DNA from: a bacterium
GTDB taxonomy: Bacteria; Electryoneota; Electryoneia; Electryoneales; Electryoneaceae
DNA length: 64,000 nucleotides
Reading direction: 5' to 3'
Assembly (NCBI GenBank): GCA_020444425.1
Contig: JAHLLB010000014.1
Location: forward strand, 28,148-92,147
Within the stretch, counting starts at the first letter, position 1; each line of letters opens with the position of its first letter. The notes beneath the pieces are model-generated. The model had not been told where the DNA came from and ran no database searches. It saw nothing but the letters and a program-made list of their open reading frames with translations. The translations under genes were made by a program, and so were the position numbers. Shown one piece after another: positions 46,144 to 55,744 of the stretch.

Positions 46144-46835
46144 TGTCCGTCCTCCACGTGCTCGAAGCCCTGCGGAGTGAGACGGTAGCTATCTACATCC
46201 AGTTCACGCAGCAGGCCGCGACTGTGCGTCACCCACATCGCCGCGTGGTTGTCCTCGTCCACCCAGCGCTTGATCTCACGCACCAGCGTCGCCTCATGCT
46301 CGGGGTCGAGGTTGGCGGAGGATTCGTCCAGCAACAAGACATCCGGCCGGACCAGAAACGCGCGCAGCAGCGCGACCCGTTGCGCTTCACCGCCGGACAG
46401 TTTGGCCGTAACCTGAGTCAACAGGGAGGCTGGCAACCCGAGCGACTCCAGCCCCTGTTCCAGTTGCTGCTTCGCTGGTTTGTCCGAACCATCAACCTTC
46501 CAGCCGAACGGTTCGAGCAGCGTAGCCTCGACTGTCCCCGGGGTGAACACGGGGAACTGACGCAAGTACGCGATCCGCCGCCGCAACACCGGGGGCTGCA
46601 ACGAAGTGATCGCTTCGCCATCCAGCGTGATCGTACCGGACGCCGGTTCGTGCAGCCGGATGCAGGCACGGAGCACCGTCGACTTGCCCGACCCGGACGG
46701 GCCGTTTACCGCCACCAGCTGATTTGCCTGCAGGGAGAGCGTGAGGTGTTCCGCGAGGGTGCGAGTTCCGTTTTCCTCAGGCACCGAGAGGGTGAGGTCG
46801 TGAAGCTCAAGACGTGGTGTGCTGGTGCCAGTCAT
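46140..46835 (-). CDS. fetA: Iron export ABC ATPase, FetA type
   Basis: 231 residues from MTGTSTPRLEL (46835). Walker A GPSGSGKST, Q-loop YLRQFPVF, signature KLSGGEAQR, Walker B DVLLLDESSANLD, H-loop WVTHS. Coupled to fetB. With bfr, dps and the PerR-like gene it forms the iron/peroxide theme of the window. Confidence 0.87.
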   Translation of the reverse strand: MTGTSTPRLELHDLTLSVPEENGTRTLAEHLTLSLQANQLVAVNGPSGSGKSTVLRACIRLHEPASGTITLDGEAITSLQPPVLRRRIAYLRQFPVFTPGTVEATLLEPFGWKVDGSDKPAKQQLEQGLESLGLPASLLTQVTAKLSGGEAQRVALLRAFLVRPDVLLLDESSANLDPEHEATLVREIKRWVDEDNHAAMWVTHSRGLLRELDVDSYRLTPQGFEHVEDGQ

Positions 46836-46850
46836 AGAGGTCCCGGGAGA

Positions 46851-46878
46851 GAAAAGCCGCGGCAACCATGCCGCGGCT
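46851..46878 (-). terminator. Terminator after upstream gene reading leftwards (NYN gene)
   Basis: On the minus strand, GCCGCGGC / GCCGCGGC with loop ATGGTT, followed by TTTTC. It lies about 40 nt past the NYN gene stop and upstream of fetA. Confidence 0.8.
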
Positions 46879-46918
46879 GAAAAATCGCTCGTGCCGACTC
46901 GCAATGCAAGCCGGGGGA

Positions 46919-48142
46919 TCAGTTCAACTGGTAGAACCTCTGGACCGCGGATTTGCCGCGCACGATACGCATCCGCAGCTCCGGCCGTTCGATCGAATCA
47001 TGCAGCAGCACCTGGCCGAGACGTTCCGGATCATCCGCGTTGTTGCTGCCTTGCTTGCTCAACGCGCGCTGCGAAGCATGCAACAGCAGGTCGAATAACA
47101 GGTCGCCGTCCGATCCGCCAACCACCAGCCAGCCCTGCTGGCCGAGGCCGTTGGTCTTCTCCAGCAGACTCGCCATCACCTGCGCTTCGAACTGGTTCAT
47201 CTGATCGGGGAAACGGCGCATCAACACATGCTTCATCTGCGGTGCATATTCCGGCTTGGCTTCGTGCCACGCTTCCGCTGCCATCGGCAACAACTGCTTG
47301 AGACGGCTGGAGGTCAACAAGTGGTTCGGGTCGAGACCGATCGCCTCGCGCGATGCTTCCAGTCCGGACAAATCCGCAGCCGGCTTGGTGTACGACCCAG
47401 CGCTGTTGCCATTTGGCTTGCCGTTCCCGATACCATTTACTCGCGGCTTCTCCCGAGATGGGGCCGCCTTCACGGGGCTGGCATTCAAGCGGGTCGACTG
47501 CTGGTTGGTTCTGTAAGGTTGCGTCGATTCGGACACCTTCTTCAGGTCCGGATCAGTTGCCAGCACACGCTCACGGTACATCGGCGTCGATGCCTTCTTC
47601 GCCGGGTTAGCCGCTTCGACGTTGGTCAGTTCCTCGTAATGAATGAACTCATCGCAGACTGTCGTCAGATGCTTGCTGACGCTGCCGCTGACGCCAATGC
47701 CGATCACACGTTTGCCGCGTGAACGAAGGAGCTGTACCAAGGGGGTAAAATCACTGTCGCCGGTGGCGAGGACAAAAACCTGCAGTTCCGGGTGCAAATG
47801 CAACAGGTCGGTCGCTTCGACAGCCATCTGGATGTCCGTCGCGTTCTTGCCCTGGTACCGGAAACTGGGGGCCTGGACCGTCTTTATCCCGAGACGTACG
47901 AGCGCATTCGCGTGCTGGGCGAAATGACGCCAGTCCGCGTATGCGTACATCGCGTCGATACGGCCGTCGGGGGAATGTTTCTTCGCTTCGTCGAGAACCG
48001 CACCCAGATCCAGCGTGCAATCCGGACAGTTTTCCCGCAGGCTGATGGCCAGGTTCTCATAGTCGATAAGCAGGCATGATGTACCGGCCTTTTCAACTGT
48101 CTCAGTGTTTCCACGAGTCCGTTTCAGACCAAATATGCTCAT
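46919..48142 (-). CDS. NYN-domain protein (LabA/DUF88-like putative RNase)
   Basis: 407 residues. The N-terminal NYN (PIN-like) nuclease domain shows acidic residues in CLLIDYENLAISL, GKNATDIQMAVEA and LATGDSDFTPLVQLLRSRGKRVIGIG. A linker of about 75 residues rich in Ser, Asn and Pro follows, then a helical C-terminal domain (about 255-407) resembling OST-HTH/LOTUS-like modules found in such proteins. Likely cleaves RNA. Start at ATG 48142 with GAGGAAG upstream. Confidence 0.82.
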   Translation of the reverse strand: MSIFGLKRTRGNTETVEKAGTSCLLIDYENLAISLRENCPDCTLDLGAVLDEAKKHSPDGRIDAMYAYADWRHFAQHANALVRLGIKTVQAPSFRYQGKNATDIQMAVEATDLLHLHPELQVFVLATGDSDFTPLVQLLRSRGKRVIGIGVSGSVSKHLTTVCDEFIHYEELTNVEAANPAKKASTPMYRERVLATDPDLKKVSESTQPYRTNQQSTRLNASPVKAAPSREKPRVNGIGNGKPNGNSAGSYTKPAADLSGLEASREAIGLDPNHLLTSSRLKQLLPMAAEAWHEAKPEYAPQMKHVLMRRFPDQMNQFEAQVMASLLEKTNGLGQQGWLVVGGSDGDLLFDLLLHASQRALSKQGSNNADDPERLGQVLLHDSIERPELRMRIVRGKSAVQRFYQLN

Positions 48143-48533
48143 GTGAAAATCCACTTCCTCTTTCGGGGTTTTCGATTTACTACGTAAAGAAACGATGATA
48201 GATACGATCGTTGAACCTAAGTCTCACGGTTTGTGTCTCGTTTCAATTCCCAAATTATGTGTCGCTGGACATAATTTATTTGTGACTTGATGACAACTAG
48301 ATTCTTGATAATCCTAAATATAACTCCAAACACCGTCCTGATCACAATTCGGGAACTCGATGACTCCACCACAGATTTGGTGAAATCTGCTAAAAATCAA
48401 AACTTTGTGACAACAATCGCATCCTCACCTTTCAATGTAGCAAATCCGATACCTAAGCTAACCGCATCACTCTGCTACACTGTTAGCATTGGATGAAGAC
48501 TGTGCTCAGATGTTGCTCAAGAGAGGGGGGGCT
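48143..48533. other. AT-rich intergenic region, no supported gene
   Basis: About 390 nt, clearly more AT-rich than neighbours. It would hold the promoter of the NYN gene. A 69-codon frame (48287-48496) has no ribosome site and a composition unlike a protein. No repeat family of the window occurs here. Confidence 0.4.
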
Positions 48534-49556
48534 CTACGAGGACAAACGGGATCCGTATTGATTCTCGTAATACTCTTGATAACGTCCAGTTTGGACACGC
48601 TCAACCCATTCCCCATGTTCCAGATACCATTCGATGGTGGCTGGCAAGGCTGTTTCAAATCTGTACGCCGGGCGCCAGCCCAGCTCGCGGTGAATCTTGC
48701 TCGCGTCGATGGCATAGCGACGGTCATGACCCGGACGATCCTGCACATAACGAATCAGACTTTCAGGCTTGTCCAGGTGTTTCAGGATGAGCCGCACCAC
48801 CTCGATATTTGGCCATTCGTTGTTGCCGCCGATGTTGTAGACCTCGCCGGCTGTTCCTTTTTCGAGCACCGTCAGCAGGGCCGAACAATGGTCCTCAACA
48901 TACAGCCAGTCCCGAACCTGCATCCCATCCCCATAGACCGGCAGATCCTTGTCCGCCCGGGCGTTGGCGATCATCAATGGGATCAGCTTCTCCGGGAATT
49001 GGAACGGTCCGTAATTGTTCGAGCACCGCGTGATCACCGTGTTCATGCCAAACGTTTCATGCGCAGCGCGCACGAGACAGTCCGAACCCGCCTTGGACGC
49101 TGAATACGGGCTGTTCGGAGCGAGCGGAGTTGATTCTGTGAACTTGCCGTCTGCGCCTAAAGTTCCGTACACCTCGTCGGTGGAGACATGCACGAAACGC
49201 GTGTCTGTTCCCAGCGACCGGGCCGCGTCGAGCAGGACCTGTGTGCCGAGCACATTGGTCCGGATGAATGCGCTGGAGTCGAGGATCGAACGGTCGACGT
49301 GCGACTCGGCGGCGAGGTGCAGGACCACGTCCGGCTTGTGTTCCGCGAAAATCGCCCGGACCGCGTCTCCGTCTGTGATGTCCGCCTTGACGAACGTGTA
49401 GCGCGGGTTGCTTTCCAGCCCGGCAAGGTTCTCCAGATTGCCGGCGTACGTTAGCACGTCCAGGTTGACCAGCTCCCAGTCGGGACGCTCCCGGATCAGG
49501 TAGTGGACGAGGTTCGAACCGATGAATCCGGCGCCGCCGGTGATCAAGACACGCAT
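48534..49556 (-). CDS. rfbB: dTDP-glucose 4,6-dehydratase
   Basis: Makes dTDP-4-keto-6-deoxyglucose for surface sugars. 340 residues from [17 protein letters not shown]. Further motifs: [23 protein letters not shown] (Thr/Asp/Glu catalytic set), [10 protein letters not shown] (Tyr-xxx-Lys), [28 protein letters not shown]. Normal length. Other rml genes are not in the window. Confidence 0.93.
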   Translation of the reverse strand: MRVLITGGAGFIGSNLVHYLIRERPDWELVNLDVLTYAGNLENLAGLESNPRYTFVKADITDGDAVRAIFAEHKPDVVLHLAAESHVDRSILDSSAFIRTNVLGTQVLLDAARSLGTDTRFVHVSTDEVYGTLGADGKFTESTPLAPNSPYSASKAGSDCLVRAAHETFGMNTVITRCSNNYGPFQFPEKLIPLMIANARADKDLPVYGDGMQVRDWLYVEDHCSALLTVLEKGTAGEVYNIGGNNEWPNIEVVRLILKHLDKPESLIRYVQDRPGHDRRYAIDASKIHRELGWRPAYRFETALPATIEWYLEHGEWVERVQTGRYQEYYENQYGSRLSS

Positions 49557-49712
49557 GACCGCTCTCAGGTAATCAACTTGGATGATGCCCAATATACAGC
49601 TTCGAGCCAAGCCCGCCGAGGTGGAGGAGATCGGTCCCCTCCGCCCTCGGGCTTTCACCGGACAACCGATGCACGTACCTTACCACCTTCCGATCACGCA
49701 ACGAGGCGAAAC

Positions 49713-50438
49713 GTGTCCGCGCCGACAGTCTCTCTGTTCATCCCGTGTTTTGTCGACCAACTGTTCCCGGAAACCGGGCTCGCCACTGCGACGCTGCTGA
49801 AACGCGCTGGGTGCCGTGTGACCTACAACCGCGAGCAGACCTGCTGCGGGCAACCGTCCTTCAACAGCGGCTTTCAGAAGGAGACCGTGCGGCTTGCCGA
49901 ACGTTGGATCCGTCTCTTCAAGGACGCCGAATACGTCGTCGCGCCGTCCGGATCGTGCCTCTCAATGGTGAAGAAACACTACGGCGAGCTGGAGCTGCCT
50001 GCTTCCGTCCGGGACGACTGGGAACACCTTCGCGGACGGATCTTCGAGGTCAGCCAGTTCATCGTCGACGAGCTCAAGATCAACGACATCGGCGGGACGT
50101 GGAACGGGCGCGTCGCGTGGCACACCTCCTGCCACGGTTACCGTGAACTCGGCATCGACAGCCAGCCGCTGGAATTGCTGCGGCATGTGGAAGGCATCGA
50201 CCTCGTCGAACTGCAGGACCGGAAACAGTGCTGCGGTTTCGGTGGCACCTTCGCCGCGAAGTTCAGCGCACTATCGGCGGCAATCGGCGAAGACAAACTG
50301 CTGGCGATTGAACAGTCCGGCGCACAGACCGTTACCGCCACCGACGATTCATGCCTGATGCACATCGGCGGGATGCTGTCAAAACGCAAGTCGCCGGTTC
50401 AGGTGCTGCACTACGCGCGGATTCTCACTAGTAAATAA
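49713..50438 (+). CDS. lutA: Lactate utilisation protein A
   Basis: 241 residues. Two CCG domains: TCCGQPSFNSGFQKE and QCCGFGGTFAAKFS, with FIPCFVDQLFPE and WHTSCHGYREL. Part of the LutABC iron-sulfur complex oxidising L-lactate to pyruvate. GTG start at 49713 after AACGAGG. lutB should follow, but another gene is placed between. Confidence 0.9.
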   Translation: MSAPTVSLFIPCFVDQLFPETGLATATLLKRAGCRVTYNREQTCCGQPSFNSGFQKETVRLAERWIRLFKDAEYVVAPSGSCLSMVKKHYGELELPASVRDDWEHLRGRIFEVSQFIVDELKINDIGGTWNGRVAWHTSCHGYRELGIDSQPLELLRHVEGIDLVELQDRKQCCGFGGTFAAKFSALSAAIGEDKLLAIEQSGAQTVTATDDSCLMHIGGMLSKRKSPVQVLHYARILTSK

Positions 50439-50450
50439 TCGGAGAACAAC

Positions 50451-51611
50451 ATGCCTTTGCTAGACTTTTGGAAAGCATCTAAAGAAGAACTTTCAGAAAA
50501 AGAGCTTAAACAAATAATGCCACTCGCTGGTGGTGGAAAATTGTTAGATGGAAGTGATGCATCTTTGGAGTTTAGAGATTTTCTAGACTATATACCATCT
50601 GAATTGCTTGTAAAATATGCTAATGACTGTTTGTCAGAAAGGTTTAACGACTCTGGATTGGCATTGCAGGATATCATAAACCAGATTGGAATTAGAATTG
50701 GAATGGATGTTAATTATGGGAAATATAGGTCAAAACATGATGGTTTGTGGAGATTACCTAATGGTAACGCAATTGTAGTAGAGGTTAAAACTAGTGATAC
50801 TTACCTTACTGATTTAACACCAATTGTTAAGTACAGAAAAGAACTCATTAGTAAAGGTGAGGTTCTATTGGAATCAACATATATGTTATGGGTTGTTGGT
50901 GAAGAGAATACTGGTGGTTTTGAAGCTCAGATACGAGGATCTAAATATGCATGGGATATGAGAGTAATAAGCGTATCTTCATTATGCAGATTGATGCTTC
51001 TTAAGGAGGATGTGGATGATCCTAATGTTGTTAACCAAATTCACGAAATCTTAATACCAAGAGAGTTTACTAAACTAGATAATATTGTAGATTTATTATT
51101 CACTACTGCAAAAGAAGTTCAATATGGAGATATTGAAGATGCTGAAGAGGTTGAAGAAAATGCTGATGTTGTTGAAAAGAAGTTTACGCCAGTAGCATTT
51201 CATTCAAGTGTTATTGAAGTGATTAGAAAGAGATTAACAGAGAATCTAATAAAGAAATCGAAATCAACATATTATTCAAAGGTTGAAGATGTTGGTGTTG
51301 TTTGTATTGTATCTAAAACACATAAACCTGATACAAATCCGAATTATTGGTTCGCATTTCATCCGCATCAAGAAGAATTTTTAATGAGTGTATCTAAAGG
51401 ATATATAGCTCTAGGATGTGGCTCGCCTGAACAAATCCTATTATTGCCCTCAAAGGAATTTGTTGCTTGGATAAAGGAATCTTGGATGACAGAGTCAAAA
51501 GAACGAATATACTGGCATGTAGTCATATATAAAGAGGGAGAATCATTTATTATGCACAGGAAGAAGGGAAGTGGATCGATTGATGTTAGTGAGTACCTAA
51601 TTAAGGACTAG
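50451..51611 (+). CDS. AT-rich predicted PD-(D/E)XK nuclease inserted in lut operon
   Basis: 386 residues. An N-terminal helical part (FWKASKEELSEKELKQIMPLAGGGKLLDG) precedes a nuclease-like core: YRSKHDGLWRLPNGNAIVVEVKTSDTYLTDL. It has the Asp...Glu-x-Lys spacing of restriction-enzyme-like folds (Asp about residue 96, EVK about 110-112). A second half (about 240-386) is of unknown fold. Base composition is far more AT-rich than lutA and lutB. It starts 12 nt after lutA (GGAGAAC site) and stops 1 nt before the lutB ATG. Probably a transferred defence or DNA-processing gene. Confidence 0.7.
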   Translation: MPLLDFWKASKEELSEKELKQIMPLAGGGKLLDGSDASLEFRDFLDYIPSELLVKYANDCLSERFNDSGLALQDIINQIGIRIGMDVNYGKYRSKHDGLWRLPNGNAIVVEVKTSDTYLTDLTPIVKYRKELISKGEVLLESTYMLWVVGEENTGGFEAQIRGSKYAWDMRVISVSSLCRLMLLKEDVDDPNVVNQIHEILIPREFTKLDNIVDLLFTTAKEVQYGDIEDAEEVEENADVVEKKFTPVAFHSSVIEVIRKRLTENLIKKSKSTYYSKVEDVGVVCIVSKTHKPDTNPNYWFAFHPHQEEFLMSVSKGYIALGCGSPEQILLLPSKEFVAWIKESWMTESKERIYWHVVIYKEGESFIMHRKKGSGSIDVSEYLIKD

Positions 51612-51612
51612 C

Positions 51613-53001
51613 ATGGCCCACGGAACGCCTCCGGCAGACATCAAGACCGAGATCAAGCGGCAGCTGAGAGAACGCCGTGATCCGCCGCCGTTCAAGACCA
51701 ACACGCGTAAGGCGGTGGGGACACGTGACCTCCGTTACGCCGAGTGGCCGGACTTCGAGGAACGGCGCAAACGGGTCGTCGAGCGGCGGCAGGACGTGCT
51801 CGACCACCTGGACGAGATCCACGCCGAGCTGACCAAACAGTGGCAGGCGAACGGGATCATCGTCCATCACGCCCCAAACTCCGCCATCGCCAACGACATC
51901 ATCCTCGGCATCGTGCGCGACAAGGGCGCGGACAACGTGCTCAAGTCAAAGTCGATGCTGACGGAAGAGATCGGCATCAACGACTACCTCGAACGCCACG
52001 GCATCGAACCCGTCGAGACCGACCTCGGCGAATACATCGTGCAGCTGCGGCATGAGGTCCCGAGCCACATCACCATGCCGGGCATGCACCTCGACCGCAA
52101 CGACGTTGGCCAACTGTTCCACGAAAAGCTCGGCATCGAATACACCAACGACCCGCCGACGTTGACGCAGGTCGCGCGGCGTGTCTTGCGGGAACGCTTC
52201 CTCGCGGCGAAAGTCGGCATGGTCGGCGTCAACTTCGCCGTCGCACAGACCGGCCACCTCGCCACGGTCACCAACGAGGGCAACGGGCGGATGGTATCCT
52301 CCGTGCCGAAGACCGTGATCGCGGTGATGGGGTATGAGCGCGTCACCCGTAACCTGGACGACCTCGCGTTGCTCTGGCAGATGCTTGCACGGTCCGCCAC
52401 CGGCCAGCGGGCGACGGTGTACCTGAACCTGATGCACGGCCCGTCCCCCGGACCCACCGGCCCGGATGAGGTCCACGTTGTCGTCGTCGACAACGGCCGC
52501 CGCAGCCTGAACGACGACCCGGAGCTGCGCGAAGTGTTGCGCTGTATCCGCTGCGGAGCGTGCCTCAACGCCTGCCCGATCTACCAGCAGGTGGGCGGAC
52601 ATCCATACGGCGGCACCTACCCCGGCCCGATCGGGATTGTACTCACCCCGGCGTTGAAGGGTATCAACCACGCACCGCACCACCCGTTCGCGAGTAGCCT
52701 GTGTGGAGCGTGCGAAGAGATCTGCCCGGTGTCGATCCCGTTGCCGAAGATGATGCTCACGTTGCGGCACCGTCGTGTCGAGTCGCGGCCGGGCGCCGAT
52801 CCGGAAAAGCCGATTTGGACCGTGTTCAGCAAGACGATGGGCTCACGCCGCGCGTACGAGTTCGCCGCCAACGCCGCCCGGTTCGCCCAATCCGCCTGGC
52901 CCGGCAAGCAGATGCCGATTCCCGGCTGGACTGATCATCGCGACGCGCCCCGTTTCGCGAAGAAGCCGTTCCGGGAGTTGTGGAATGATGAGGAAGAATG
53001 A
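51613..53001 (+). CDS. lutB: Lactate utilisation protein B
   Basis: 462 residues. An N-terminal LUD-type domain (GIIVHHAPNSAIANDIILGIV, VTNEGNGRMVSSVPKTVIAV) and a C-terminal ferredoxin part with CIRCGACLNACPIYQ and CGACEEICPVSIPLPKM. Homologous to LldF. Its ribosome site lies inside the end of the AT-rich nuclease gene (AAGGAC), so the insertion supplied or preserved one. Confidence 0.92.
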   Translation: MAHGTPPADIKTEIKRQLRERRDPPPFKTNTRKAVGTRDLRYAEWPDFEERRKRVVERRQDVLDHLDEIHAELTKQWQANGIIVHHAPNSAIANDIILGIVRDKGADNVLKSKSMLTEEIGINDYLERHGIEPVETDLGEYIVQLRHEVPSHITMPGMHLDRNDVGQLFHEKLGIEYTNDPPTLTQVARRVLRERFLAAKVGMVGVNFAVAQTGHLATVTNEGNGRMVSSVPKTVIAVMGYERVTRNLDDLALLWQMLARSATGQRATVYLNLMHGPSPGPTGPDEVHVVVVDNGRRSLNDDPELREVLRCIRCGACLNACPIYQQVGGHPYGGTYPGPIGIVLTPALKGINHAPHHPFASSLCGACEEICPVSIPLPKMMLTLRHRRVESRPGADPEKPIWTVFSKTMGSRRAYEFAANAARFAQSAWPGKQMPIPGWTDHRDAPRFAKKPFRELWNDEEE

Positions 53002-53040
53002 GTAGTTGTGGATGACGCGGACGCAACGAAAGTAGGCGAC

Positions 53041-53240
53041 ATGCGTCATTCTGAACGGAACGAAGAGAAGTGAAGAAGATCGAGGTAAATTAATCGTTGA
53101 TCATAGCGATAACTGGTAACTTGCGTCATTCTGAACGGAACGAAGAGAAGTGAAGAATCTAGCTGAAGATACAGGAACGCTTCATCGTCGAGCCGATGCC
53201 AGTCTACCGGGCAGATCCTTCACTTTGTTCAGGATGACAC
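53041..53240. repeat. MITE-like inverted repeats between lutB and lutC
   Basis: Two left arms (GCGTCATTCTGAACGGAACG at 53044 and about 53123) and a right arm near 53215-53237 (GATCCTTCACTTTGTTCAGG then ATGACACC). Same family as 17.1, 21.8, 59.0 and 61.1 kb. It separates two genes of one operon by 275 nt. Confidence 0.8.
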
Positions 53241-53276
53241 CCTTTACACCGTTACTAGTAGCACACAGGTCCGATC

Positions 53277-53852
53277 ATGGCTGATGAAAACCAGTTCACG
53301 ACACTCGAAGCCGCGCTGAACGCGGTCGATTCCAAGCTGCATTTCGTCCCGGATGACGGCAACGCGGCGTCCGCGATCCTCGCCATCCTGACCGATTCCG
53401 GCGCGAAGTCGGTCGCGTACACCGACGAGGAGATCCTCGTGCAATCCGGGCTGATCGACGCGCTGAACGACAGCGGCCTCGACCTGATCGAACCCCCGAC
53501 CGCTGATTCCACACCGGGCCAGGTTGACGCGTGGACGAAACGCCTTGCCGCCGCCGACACCGGCATCAGCTCCGCCCTCGGCATCGCCGAAGAAACCGGG
53601 TCGATGCTGCTCGCACCCCGTCACCCGGACCAACGCGCGGTCTCGTTGCTGCCGGTGAACCATGTCGCCGTGCTGCGCGCAGACCAGGTCGTGCCGGATA
53701 TCGAGGCGCTGATGCGACGCTGGCAGGAGGTGGGGGACACGAACGGTTCCGCGGTCTTCGTCACTGGACCCAGCCGCACCGCCGACATCGAAAAGGAACT
53801 CGTGCTCGGTGTGCATGGACCGCAGGCGGTGGACGTGATCCTGCTGGTGTAG
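53277..53852 (+). CDS. lutC: Lactate utilisation protein C (LUD domain)
   Basis: 191 residues of the LUD fold with SALGIAEETGSMLL, RAVSLLPVNHVAVLRADQVV and FVTGPSRTADIEKELVLGVHGP. The third LutABC subunit. Followed by a terminator. Confidence 0.9.
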   Translation: MADENQFTTLEAALNAVDSKLHFVPDDGNAASAILAILTDSGAKSVAYTDEEILVQSGLIDALNDSGLDLIEPPTADSTPGQVDAWTKRLAAADTGISSALGIAEETGSMLLAPRHPDQRAVSLLPVNHVAVLRADQVVPDIEALMRRWQEVGDTNGSAVFVTGPSRTADIEKELVLGVHGPQAVDVILLV

Positions 53853-53873
53853 CTGGTTATTTCCTGACATCTG

Positions 53874-53911
53874 AAACGGGGACGGTCGCTGCAAGGGGCT
53901 GTCCCCGTTTA
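53874..53911 (+). terminator. Terminator after lutC
   Basis: AAACGGGGAC / GTCCCCGTTT with an 18-nt loop region. The arm partly recalls the REP family but lacks the GGGGACAC...GTGTCCCC core. Confidence 0.65.
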
Positions 53912-54020
53912 CGTTCATTCATTTACAAACATGAACCGCAATACTTGTGACGGTTGCATTCTGTAGTCTGTACTGCGCAAGTTATAAGAAACAGGGTTGA
54001 ACCGGGGGGGTAACAACCAG

Positions 54021-55178
54021 ATGACATCGCGACGACGGGTTTCATTGATCTGCTTCTGGCTTGTTCTTGGTGTACTGTGTTTCTCATGTATACCTGCCGC
54101 AGCATTCATTGAAGAAAACATTGATCCGCATGAACCCCGCAACCGGATGCAGATCATCGCCGTCGGGGTCCGTTCGCTCGGCATGGGTGGCGCGCAAATC
54201 GCCGCCGCCAACGATGCCGCAGCTGTCTGGAACAATCCCGCCTGCCTCCGTGCCGTAACTGACAATCAAGTCTTCTTCGCCCTCGGTGGTTTGGGCAAGC
54301 AGTATGACATCCTCGACCATCCTCCCCTGACCGACAATCAAGCGGGCGATGTACTCGGAACGGTGAAAGGGTACGCACCGGACGATGACGCCTGGAGCGG
54401 CGGTCAACTGGCAGCCGTGCAGAGCTTGGACACTCTAAAGTTCGCGTGGGGTGTCAGTGTGCACGATCCGTTCGAGGAGGACTTCTACGACGGCAGGCAG
54501 GAGTTCAACACCATCTACCTCGGCCTCGGGTTCGCCCTGACTCCGCTGGATCCGCTGAACATCGGAATGTCGGTCAATTTCGGCAACTTCGGGACGTACT
54601 ACACCGGCGGCGTGACTTGGCGGTTGCCCGACCTGTTTGGCCCGGTGACCGTCACCACCGGTCTCGTCGGACGGGCGTGGGGGCCGACACGACGCCCCCG
54701 CCTGATCAACGACCAACCCGGAACCGCCGGCGGCGGTGTCGCCGCGACCTGGGCCGGGTTCACCCTCGCCGGGGACATCGAACGCTACTTCTTCGACGGT
54801 GTCACCGCGACCGACGAGGATCAACCATCCAGTCCGGGCGGCGGTTCGATAGACCCGGTCCAATACGACCTCAGTGCCGCCGGGGACATCACCGAATACC
54901 GGCTTGGGGCGGAAAAACGATTGGAAAACGGACCGGCGTTCCTCGCGGTTCGAGGCGGGTGGGCGTGGAAGACATTGCTGCAGGTTAACCAGAACGACGA
55001 TTCCCCCATTTCCAATGGCGAATGGACACTCGGCGTCAGCGCGGGCGGGGACCGATTCGCGGTACACACCGCGTTCTCGTGGTTCAACTACGAACGCTGG
55101 CGGATTAGCGACATCGGCGGCTACTACAAGGAACGCGTGCGGACATCACAGGTCCGGGTCGGGTTTTCCGTGTTCTAA
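54021..55178 (+). CDS. PorV/UPF0164-like outer membrane barrel protein, second copy
   Basis: 385 residues with a signal peptide (VSLICFWLVLGVLCFSCIPAAA). The mature part opens with VGVRSLGMGGAQIAAANDAAAVWNNPACLRA, the 'RSLGMGGA...NDA.A.WWNPA' type start of PorV/PorQ proteins, and continues as beta strands to the aromatic end VRVGFSVF. Start at ATG 54021 (GGGGGG run upstream). Likely surface protein. Confidence 0.78.
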   Translation: MTSRRRVSLICFWLVLGVLCFSCIPAAAFIEENIDPHEPRNRMQIIAVGVRSLGMGGAQIAAANDAAAVWNNPACLRAVTDNQVFFALGGLGKQYDILDHPPLTDNQAGDVLGTVKGYAPDDDAWSGGQLAAVQSLDTLKFAWGVSVHDPFEEDFYDGRQEFNTIYLGLGFALTPLDPLNIGMSVNFGNFGTYYTGGVTWRLPDLFGPVTVTTGLVGRAWGPTRRPRLINDQPGTAGGGVAATWAGFTLAGDIERYFFDGVTATDEDQPSSPGGGSIDPVQYDLSAAGDITEYRLGAEKRLENGPAFLAVRGGWAWKTLLQVNQNDDSPISNGEWTLGVSAGGDRFAVHTAFSWFNYERWRISDIGGYYKERVRTSQVRVGFSVF

Positions 55179-55192
55179 TAATCTGAGAGGAA

Positions 55193-55222
55193 CGGGGACA
55201 CTTTGTCCTCAAAGTGTCCCCG
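55193..55222. repeat. REP palindrome
   Basis: CGGGGACACTTTG-tcct-CAAAGTGTCCCCG between convergent genes; same family as around the RAYT gene. Confidence 0.85.
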
Positions 55223-55251
55223 GTGTTTCGCACAGGTATCGGCCATACCGG

Positions 55252-55737
55252 TTACTTCGCCTGGATCTTCCCGCCCAGCCCGACCAGCCGCCGCATCAAC
55301 CCGACCTGCCCCATGTGATACGCTTCGTGGAAGCTGAACAGGCCGGCCATCCGTCCACGCGTCACCTTCTGCCCAAGAAACGGGTCCGACAGCTCTTCGT
55401 CGAGACTGTCCTGCGACGCCTTGACAAACGCCCGCTTCATGCGGCTGAAGCTCTCGTGCATCATCGCGGTCAGCTCGTCCAACGGCAACGCCTTCTCCGG
55501 GCTGAAGTCCTCACCCTTGACGTACTGCGGCAGTTCTTCATTGCGGATTACCACCTCGGCGCCGAACAGTTCGAGCACCGATTGGCGTGAACGCAGCGCG
55601 TGCCCGACGAGGAAATTGATCGAGCTGCCGCCCTCCGTGGACGGGATCAACGACATCTCGTGCGTCACATCGGAGATGTTCTGGCTGAAGGTGAATTCCG
55701 TCGCGCCAAACATCGCGAGCAGGTCTTTCGCGTCCAT
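55252..55737 (-). CDS. DinB-like superfamily protein, second copy
   Basis: 161 residues from MDAKDLLAMF (55737, CGGAGAAA upstream). Histidines in NFLVGHALRSRQSVLE and FSFHEAYHMGQVGLMRRLVG fit the three-His metal site of the DinB/YfiT fold. The longer in-frame start would read the repeat region. Function unknown. Confidence 0.75.
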   Translation of the reverse strand: MDAKDLLAMFGATEFTFSQNISDVTHEMSLIPSTEGGSSINFLVGHALRSRQSVLELFGAEVVIRNEELPQYVKGEDFSPEKALPLDELTAMMHESFSRMKRAFVKASQDSLDEELSDPFLGQKVTRGRMAGLFSFHEAYHMGQVGLMRRLVGLGGKIQAK

Positions 55738-55744
55738 GGGTTTC

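Noticed and set aside
48287..48496. A 69-codon frame in the AT-rich gap
   Set aside because: No ribosome site and no conserved features; random open frame in AT-rich DNA.
53874..53911. A further REP palindrome after lutC
   Set aside because: It shares GGGGAC but lacks the GGGGACAC/GTGTCCCC arms and has a long loop; it fits a terminator better.
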